Assembly (NCBI GenBank): GCA_021799555.1
Contig: JAJZAG010000035.1
Location: forward strand, 1-17,802
Origin: Deltaproteobacteria bacterium
GTDB lineage: Bacteria > Desulfobacterota > Binatia > Binatales > Binataceae
Reading direction: 5' to 3'
DNA: 17,802 nucleotides
Shown piece by piece: positions 14,168-17,802 of the stretch. The position numbers and the translations under genes were made by a program. Below the pieces are notes generated by a model. That model saw nothing but the letters and a program-made list of their open reading frames with translations. It was not told the origin of the DNA and did no database searches. Position 1 is the first letter of the stretch. Each line of letters begins with the position of its first letter.

Positions 14168-14950
14168 ATGGAATATCAGGAACTGGTCGGAACCCGCAGA
14201 TCGATTCGCTTCTTTGATCCAAAGCGGCAGGTCGAGCAGGACAAAATCCAGAAGATTCTCGAAGCGATGCTGCGCGCGTCGTGCGCCGTCAACGCGCACT
14301 GGCTGCGGGCGGTCGCGGTCAAACGCGACGATATCCCCAAGGACCAACTCGAAAAACTCAAGACTCCGGTTCAGGCTGTCGTGATCGAGCTCGCGCCCGT
14401 ACATATCTACCTCTACGCCGATCTTGGCGTCGTCAACCGCGTTCAGGGTGCTCGGCTCAAGGAACTGTTCAATGCCGGCGCGGTCGGCTCCAGCCACGGA
14501 TGGAGTCCGAAATTTGTAGACGAGATCGTCTATCCGCAAATTCTGAAACCGATGACGCAATCACCTCATTATCCTGTCATGGCCGCATTCGATTGCGGCG
14601 TCGCCGCCTGCCAGGGGCTGCTGATGGCGTTCGAGCAGGGACTCGGCGCGTGTCTGACCGCGTTCGTCGCGCCGATTATCAACGAGATCATCAAGCCGCC
14701 GCAGGATTGGATGCCACTTTACGCGCTCAACGTCGGCTACTCGCTCGAGTCGCGCGAGGCGGGCGGACAGCGGCCGCGGCCGCCGTTCGAGGAGCAGTAT
14801 TTTCTCGGACGCTACGGCAATCCGTTCCCGCGCGATCCGAAAGTGGTCGAGGAGCTTAAGGCGTCAAAGATGATCCAAGCGCCCGCACCTTTGCCGAGCC
14901 GCCGCGAAGAATTGCGCAAGCTCGCCCGCCAGCTCAACCTGCCCGAGTAA
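14168..14950 (+). CDS. Nitroreductase-family flavoprotein
   Basis: The 260-residue protein opens with YQELVGTRRSIRFFDPKRQV, the standard nitroreductase N-terminus whose R-R-S-I-R contacts the FMN phosphate. It later has DCGVAACQGLLMAFEQGLGACLTAF (about 143-167) and ALNVGYSLES, both normal for the family. The segment that usually reads APSAGNxQPW is instead RASCAVNAHWLRAVAV, which keeps only the Asn and Trp. These proteins bind FMN and reduce nitro groups, quinones, enoates or flavins, or perform unrelated flavin chemistry. A GAGGAGGG SD lies just before the ATG. It follows the synthetase by 25 bp in the same operon as the acyl-CoA dehydrogenase, suggesting a CoA-ester or aromatic-ring substrate rather than a nitro compound. 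That is inference. Confidence 0.87.
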   Translation: MEYQELVGTRRSIRFFDPKRQVEQDKIQKILEAMLRASCAVNAHWLRAVAVKRDDIPKDQLEKLKTPVQAVVIELAPVHIYLYADLGVVNRVQGARLKELFNAGAVGSSHGWSPKFVDEIVYPQILKPMTQSPHYPVMAAFDCGVAACQGLLMAFEQGLGACLTAFVAPIINEIIKPPQDWMPLYALNVGYSLESREAGGQRPRPPFEEQYFLGRYGNPFPRDPKVVEELKASKMIQAPAPLPSRREELRKLARQLNLPE

Positions 14951-15004
14951 CCTGTCCCTCGATTCAGTGCCGCACGCGCCCTCGCGGCACGCGGATCGGA
15001 CAGG
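14951..15004 (+). terminator. Nested double hairpin directly after the nitroreductase stop
   Basis: The outer pair CCTGTCC (14951-14957) and GGACAGG (14998-15004) is perfect. Inside it, GTGCCGC (14967-14973) and GCGGCAC (14984-14990) form a second perfect 7-bp stem with a 10-base loop. The structure begins at the first base after the stop codon. No T-run follows, so it may protect the mRNA end, act with Rho, or do something else. Confidence 0.5.
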
Positions 15005-15006
15005 TT

Positions 15007-15046
15007 GGACCATCGTCGCGGGGTCCCGCTCCCGCGGCGATGGTCC
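15007..15046 (+). terminator. Strong 16-bp hairpin after the dehydrogenase/synthetase/nitroreductase operon
   Basis: GGACCATCGTCGCGGG (15007-15022) pairs with CCCGCGGCGATGGTCC (15031-15046) across an 8-base loop; the one imperfect position is a G-U pair in RNA. It lies 2 bases after the nested hairpin. There is no T-run (the 3' flank is TGCAAGGGGG), so this is not a classical intrinsic terminator, but it is the most stable structure I found in the window. Confidence 0.6.
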
Positions 15047-15167
15047 TGCAAGGGGGTATTTAGCGCCATTACTGACGCAGCTCCATCCGGGCGGCTCGCA
15101 AATCAGATCGCGGCAGATGGGCCGATTGCGCCCGACGCCCGTGTTGCTGTTCGCGCGTCCGCGATTT

Positions 15168-15180
15168 GCGCTATAAGCGC
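15168..15180 (+). promoter_or_regulatory. Candidate -10 element with overlapping dyad before the second dehydrogenase
   Basis: TATAAG (15172-15177), the same -10 word as before the CoA-transferase, lies inside GCGCT-ATA-AGCGC, a 5-bp dyad. No good -35 sits at 16-18 bp (TTGCTG is 22 bp upstream). It may be a regulated promoter with an operator over the -10, but the evidence is thin. The SD GGGAG before the ATG at 15243 is clear. Confidence 0.3.
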
Positions 15181-15242
15181 TAAGACAGGAACCAAAACCA
15201 TTTTCAGTTTGGATTCCGATCTTAACAGGGAGAAGCGCAAAC

Positions 15243-16136
15243 ATGGGTAAACTCGACGGAAAAGTAGCGGCGATCACAGGCGGCGGCCGTGGTATCGGCC
15301 GCGGAATCGCAAAATTGTTCGCCAAGCATGGCGCGCACGTGGTGATCAACGATCTCGGCGTTACTGTCGCCGGAGAGACGACCACCGCCTCGCCGGCCGA
15401 CGATGTGGTCAAGGAGATCAAGGCTGCGGGCGGCACCGCGGTTTCCAATCACATGGATATCGCGACCGTCGAAGGCGGCGAGGGCCTCGTCAATCAGGCG
15501 ATCAAGGAATTCGGCAAGCTCGACATCCTGGTCAACGTCGCCGGCATCCTGCGCGACCGCATGATTTTCAACATGAGCGAGAAGGAATGGGATGACGTAA
15601 TCCGCGTCCATCTGAAGGGGCATTACTGCACGATGCGCCCGGCGACCGCGCATATGCGCGAACGCAAGTACGGCAGAATCATCAACTTCTCCTCGAACTC
15701 CGCACTCGGCAGTCCCGGACAGCCGAACTATGCGGCCGCGAAGGCGGGAATCCTGGGGCTGACCTACAGCTCGGCCAACGCGCTGGGCAAGTATGGGATT
15801 ACCGTCAACGCGATCATGCCGGGCGCGGCCACCCGGATGACTGACACTATTCCTGCGGGCAGGATGCCTGGAGCGACCGGTCTGCCGGCGAGCGAGAGCG
15901 CTGAAGGGACGCCGCGCGATCCGGCCAACGTCGCGCCGATCGTGCTGTTCCTCGCCAGCGACGAGGCTTCAGGCGTTACGGGACAATGCTTTGGCGCGTC
16001 GGGCTACCGCATCATGCGCTATCGACATATTGTGCCCGACAAGATTCTGTACAACAACGGCCCGTGGGACATTGACGAGCTGTTCGACCGCTTGAAGAGT
16101 ACGCTGCTGACGGATCTCGGCACGCCGCGGATGTAG
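15243..16136 (+). CDS. Short-chain dehydrogenase/reductase, MFE-2/FabG-like
   Basis: A 297-residue classical SDR. TGGGRGIG (12-19) is the NAD(P)-binding loop, ND at 36-37 ends the second strand, NVAG (98-101) replaces the usual NNAG, and the catalytic set is Ser150, Tyr163, Lys167 (YAAAK). The stretch after the nucleotide site (INDLGVTVAGETTTASPADDVVKEIKAAGGTAVSN) resembles the dehydrogenase domain of peroxisomal multifunctional enzyme 2 and its bacterial relatives, which oxidise 3-hydroxyacyl-CoA. The C-terminus runs about 45 residues past the normal end (ASDEASGVTGQ...), finishing with a segment predicted to be partly helical. It follows the CoA-ester operon but after a strong hairpin and 292 bp, so it may have its own promoter. 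Family certain; 3-hydroxyacyl-CoA role is a reasonable inference. Confidence 0.9.
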   Translation: MGKLDGKVAAITGGGRGIGRGIAKLFAKHGAHVVINDLGVTVAGETTTASPADDVVKEIKAAGGTAVSNHMDIATVEGGEGLVNQAIKEFGKLDILVNVAGILRDRMIFNMSEKEWDDVIRVHLKGHYCTMRPATAHMRERKYGRIINFSSNSALGSPGQPNYAAAKAGILGLTYSSANALGKYGITVNAIMPGAATRMTDTIPAGRMPGATGLPASESAEGTPRDPANVAPIVLFLASDEASGVTGQCFGASGYRIMRYRHIVPDKILYNNGPWDIDELFDRLKSTLLTDLGTPRM

Positions 16137-16174
16137 CTTCGGCGCTCCTTCCCTTGAGAATCGAAATCTACCCG

Positions 16175-16200
16175 CCGCCAGCGCATCTCCGCGCTGGCGG
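16175..16200. terminator. Bidirectional hairpin between convergent genes
   Basis: CCGCCAGCGC, a 6-base loop ATCTCC, then GCGCTGGCGG: a perfect 10-bp GC-rich stem in the 114-bp gap between the second dehydrogenase (plus) and the alpha/beta hydrolase (minus). There is no long T-run on either side, though the minus-strand exit has a short GATTT. Its location makes a shared transcription end likely. Confidence 0.6.
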
Positions 16201-16250
16201 TGTGGTGATTCCTCGCTGAAGAAATCGCGATGACGTGCCGGCGAGGGTGC

Positions 16251-17243
16251 TTACTCTTGAGCCTGCGAATGTGTTTGCAGGAACCCGATCACGCGCGCGG
16301 CATACGCCTCGGGAGCCTCGTAGATCGCGTCGCCATGGCCGTCCGCCGGAACAATCCATAGCTGCGCGTGCGAAGGTCCTGCGGCGGAAGTGATCGCCTC
16401 GGCGTCGGCGGGAGTGACGATCGGGTCGCCGCGATTCTGGATTACGAATATCGCGGCGCCGCCCAGTGTGCGTGCCGCTCTGGCCGGATCGATCCGCCAT
16501 AGCGGATGTCCGATGAGGAAGCTCGCTTCCAACATGACGGTCTGCGCGAAGGCAGGGTTAAGCGCCGCAATTGATGGGCTTCGCGCGAACATCGCGGCCA
16601 GATTACGGTAAGCGCTGTCGGCGATAATCGCCTTGAAAACCGGACGCTCGGCCTGCGCGAGGATTATCGCGGCGGCGCCTTCGGAAACTCCCAGCCCCGC
16701 GATATTCGCAAACCCGCGCCGCTTTAGGCTGTCGGCCGCAGCCAGCACCGTTGCCCGCTCGCGCCATCCCCAGCCCGTCCCGCGATTGATGCTATCGCCG
16801 CTGTCGATCGCGAGTGTCGCGTAACCCGCGGAGTGCATAAGCTTCATGTACGGCAGCATCGCGCTCCGTCCACCTCCTGCCGCGGGAACGATCAGCACCG
16901 CAACCGGAAGCTTTCCTCCGACAAACCATCCTTGGACGGCCAGATGCTTCCCGACCGGGATTGACACGCTCTCCAACGGCGCGCCAATCGCCGCCCGCTG
17001 ATCAGCCGATGTGGCGGGGCCGACGGCGGGCGCATGCGGTCCATACACATCCGTGCGTCCTTCTTCGAGGAATGGCGGATATCTGAGCCGCCAGGCGACA
17101 AAGCTCGCGGCGCCGAGCCACAGGATCGCGCCCGTGCCGATCATCGCGCCGCCGATCCATCCGAAGCGCCGCGCACTGCGCTTCGCGGCCGCGGCGTCGA
17201 AGTCGCCGTTACGTTCCGACTCCTCAGCGGTCCGCTCGACCAT
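16251..17243 (-). CDS. Membrane-anchored alpha/beta hydrolase
   Basis: The 330-residue protein has a charged cytoplasmic N-terminus (1-28), one membrane segment at about 29-51 (GWIGGAMIGTGAILWLGAASFVAW), and an alpha/beta hydrolase domain. The nucleophile elbow is GLGVSEG with Ser187. The acid is Asp273 in NRGDPIVTP, a typical DP-V/I-TP setting, and the catalytic His is His303 in ADGHGD. The oxyanion region is VPAAGGGRSAM. The pattern resembles BAAT/DUF1100 or prolyl-oligopeptidase-like esterases that act on small molecules. With an N-in topology the catalytic domain would face outside the cytoplasm. A GGGGAT SD precedes the ATG. It converges with the second dehydrogenase and diverges from the methyltransferase gene. 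The enzyme class is sure, the substrate is not. Confidence 0.85.
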   Translation of the reverse strand: MVERTAEESERNGDFDAAAAKRSARRFGWIGGAMIGTGAILWLGAASFVAWRLRYPPFLEEGRTDVYGPHAPAVGPATSADQRAAIGAPLESVSIPVGKHLAVQGWFVGGKLPVAVLIVPAAGGGRSAMLPYMKLMHSAGYATLAIDSGDSINRGTGWGWRERATVLAAADSLKRRGFANIAGLGVSEGAAAIILAQAERPVFKAIIADSAYRNLAAMFARSPSIAALNPAFAQTVMLEASFLIGHPLWRIDPARAARTLGGAAIFVIQNRGDPIVTPADAEAITSAAGPSHAQLWIVPADGHGDAIYEAPEAYAARVIGFLQTHSQAQE

Positions 17244-17316
17244 CGCCGATCCCCATCCGCGCCTGGTTCATGCCCTATCATGTCGCCGATCGCGGGTGCG
17301 CTGGCAAGCTTGCGGC

Positions 17317-17345
17317 TTGTCGCGTGTCACGCGGCTTCATATGCT
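17317..17345 (+). promoter_or_regulatory. Candidate promoter of the methyltransferase gene
   Basis: TTGTCG (-35) and TATGCT (-10), each four of six to consensus, with an ideal 17-bp spacer, in the 156-bp divergent gap. The predicted transcript would start about 48 bases before the ATG at 17400. Matched by eye only. Confidence 0.35.
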
Positions 17346-17399
17346 GCATAGCGAACGCGCAATCAGGATGGCGATCAATATCAGCCGAGTCACACTGCG

Positions 17400-17802
17400 A
17401 TGAGTGATTGGGAACCGGAACTGTACAACCGCTTTCGCCGTTACCGGGCAGAGCCCGTCGCGCATATTCTTGAGCGCCTCCCGATCGGCGAGCGCGAGAC
17501 GATTGCCGACCTCGGATGCGGTCCGGGCGACAACACCGTCGAGCTTGCGCGGCGGACGGCGCGTGGGACGGTGCGCGGAATCGACTCCTCGCGCGCGATG
17601 ATCGATGCAGCGGAGAAACTGCGCGCCGGGCTGCCTGCCGATCTGCGCGCGCGCCTTGCATTCGACTTGGGTGATATCAGTTGCCTCGATTCTCTAGCGC
17701 GCTACTCGATCATTTTCTCAAACGCCGCTCTGCAATGGCTGCGAGCGCATTCCGAAGTTCTCGCGCGATGGTTCGTCGCGCTCGCGGCGGGTGGCGTGCT
17801 AG
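17400..17802 (+). CDS. tam: Trans-aconitate 2-methyltransferase-like SAM methyltransferase, 5' part
   Basis: 134 codons are visible before the right edge cuts the gene; the family is usually 250-260 residues. WEPELYNRFRRYRAEPV at the start matches the Tam N-terminus (W-x-P-x-x-Y-x-x-F-x-x-x-R-x-x-P). The SAM-binding motif I is DLGCGPGDNTVEL (37-49), motif post-I is GIDSSRAMI (60-68), and IIFSNAALQWL (104-114) is the family signature after the third strand. Tam methylates trans-aconitate, a by-product that inhibits aconitase, in the cytosol. Several related small-molecule methyltransferases share these motifs, so the substrate is probable rather than proven. The SD is weak. The gene is divergent from the alpha/beta hydrolase with 156 bp between the starts. 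Confidence 0.82.
   Translation, partial: MSDWEPELYNRFRRYRAEPVAHILERLPIGERETIADLGCGPGDNTVELARRTARGTVRGIDSSRAMIDAAEKLRAGLPADLRARLAFDLGDISCLDSLARYSIIFSNAALQWLRAHSEVLARWFVALAAGGVL

Noticed and set aside
1..17802. CRISPR array, transposon, phage or toxin-antitoxin system
   Set aside because: No short regular direct repeats, transposase or integrase motifs, terminal inverted repeats or paired small toxin/antitoxin genes were seen. The only periodic DNA is the propeller-blade coding repeat.

Overview
The window is GC-rich bacterial chromosomal DNA with tightly packed genes, frequent GTG/TTG start candidates and good Shine-Dalgarno (SD) sequences. The mix of genes (two short-chain dehydrogenases, an EthD-domain protein, a CaiB-type CoA-transferase, an acyl-CoA dehydrogenase, an acyl-CoA synthetase, a nitroreductase, GT-C/GT87 membrane glycosyltransferases and a lipoprotein beta-propeller) suits a metabolically versatile, high-GC Gram-negative soil or sediment lineage. 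My impression is an uncultured deltaproteobacterial-type group such as Binatota. That is inference from gene content only; there is no rRNA or other marker gene here. No rRNA, tRNA, CRISPR array, insertion sequence, phage gene or transposase was seen.

Layout. (1) 1-2664, plus strand: the 3' end of a short-chain dehydrogenase, a two-domain EthD protein in the same likely operon, then 4-alpha-glucanotransferase (malQ). (2) 2673-5061, minus strand: two FtsX/MacB-type ABC permeases in tandem, converging on malQ with only 8 bp between stop codons, and with no ATPase gene in the window. (3) 5232-6386, plus: a CaiB/BaiF-type (family III) CoA-transferase with a good promoter. (4) 6400-11016, plus: a cell-surface block with a GT-C glycosyltransferase-like membrane protein of visibly lower GC, a GT87 (DUF2029) membrane mannosyltransferase-like protein, and a lipoprotein whose body is a regular seven-repeat Vgb-type beta-propeller. 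(5) 11280-14950, plus: a compact acyl-CoA dehydrogenase / acyl-CoA synthetase / nitroreductase operon, closed by a strongly structured intergenic region (14951-15046). (6) 15243-16136, plus: a second short-chain dehydrogenase. (7) 16251-17243, minus: a membrane-anchored alpha/beta hydrolase, divergent from (8) 17400-end, plus: the 5' part of a trans-aconitate methyltransferase-like gene.

How the genes may work together. The CoA-transferase, acyl-CoA dehydrogenase, acyl-CoA synthetase, nitroreductase and the two dehydrogenases resemble a module for activating and oxidising an unusual carboxylic acid through CoA esters. The substrate cannot be read from the sequence. The acyl-CoA dehydrogenase and the synthetase both depart from textbook catalytic motifs (Asp at the usual catalytic Glu position; altered A5, A8 and A10 motifs), which suggests a specialised subfamily. 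The glycosyltransferase and lipoprotein genes probably serve the cell envelope. I found no convincing wholly new defence or mobile system. The best leads are the non-canonical CoA operon, the structured region after it, the ATPase-less permease pair, and the compositionally distinct glycosyltransferase gene.
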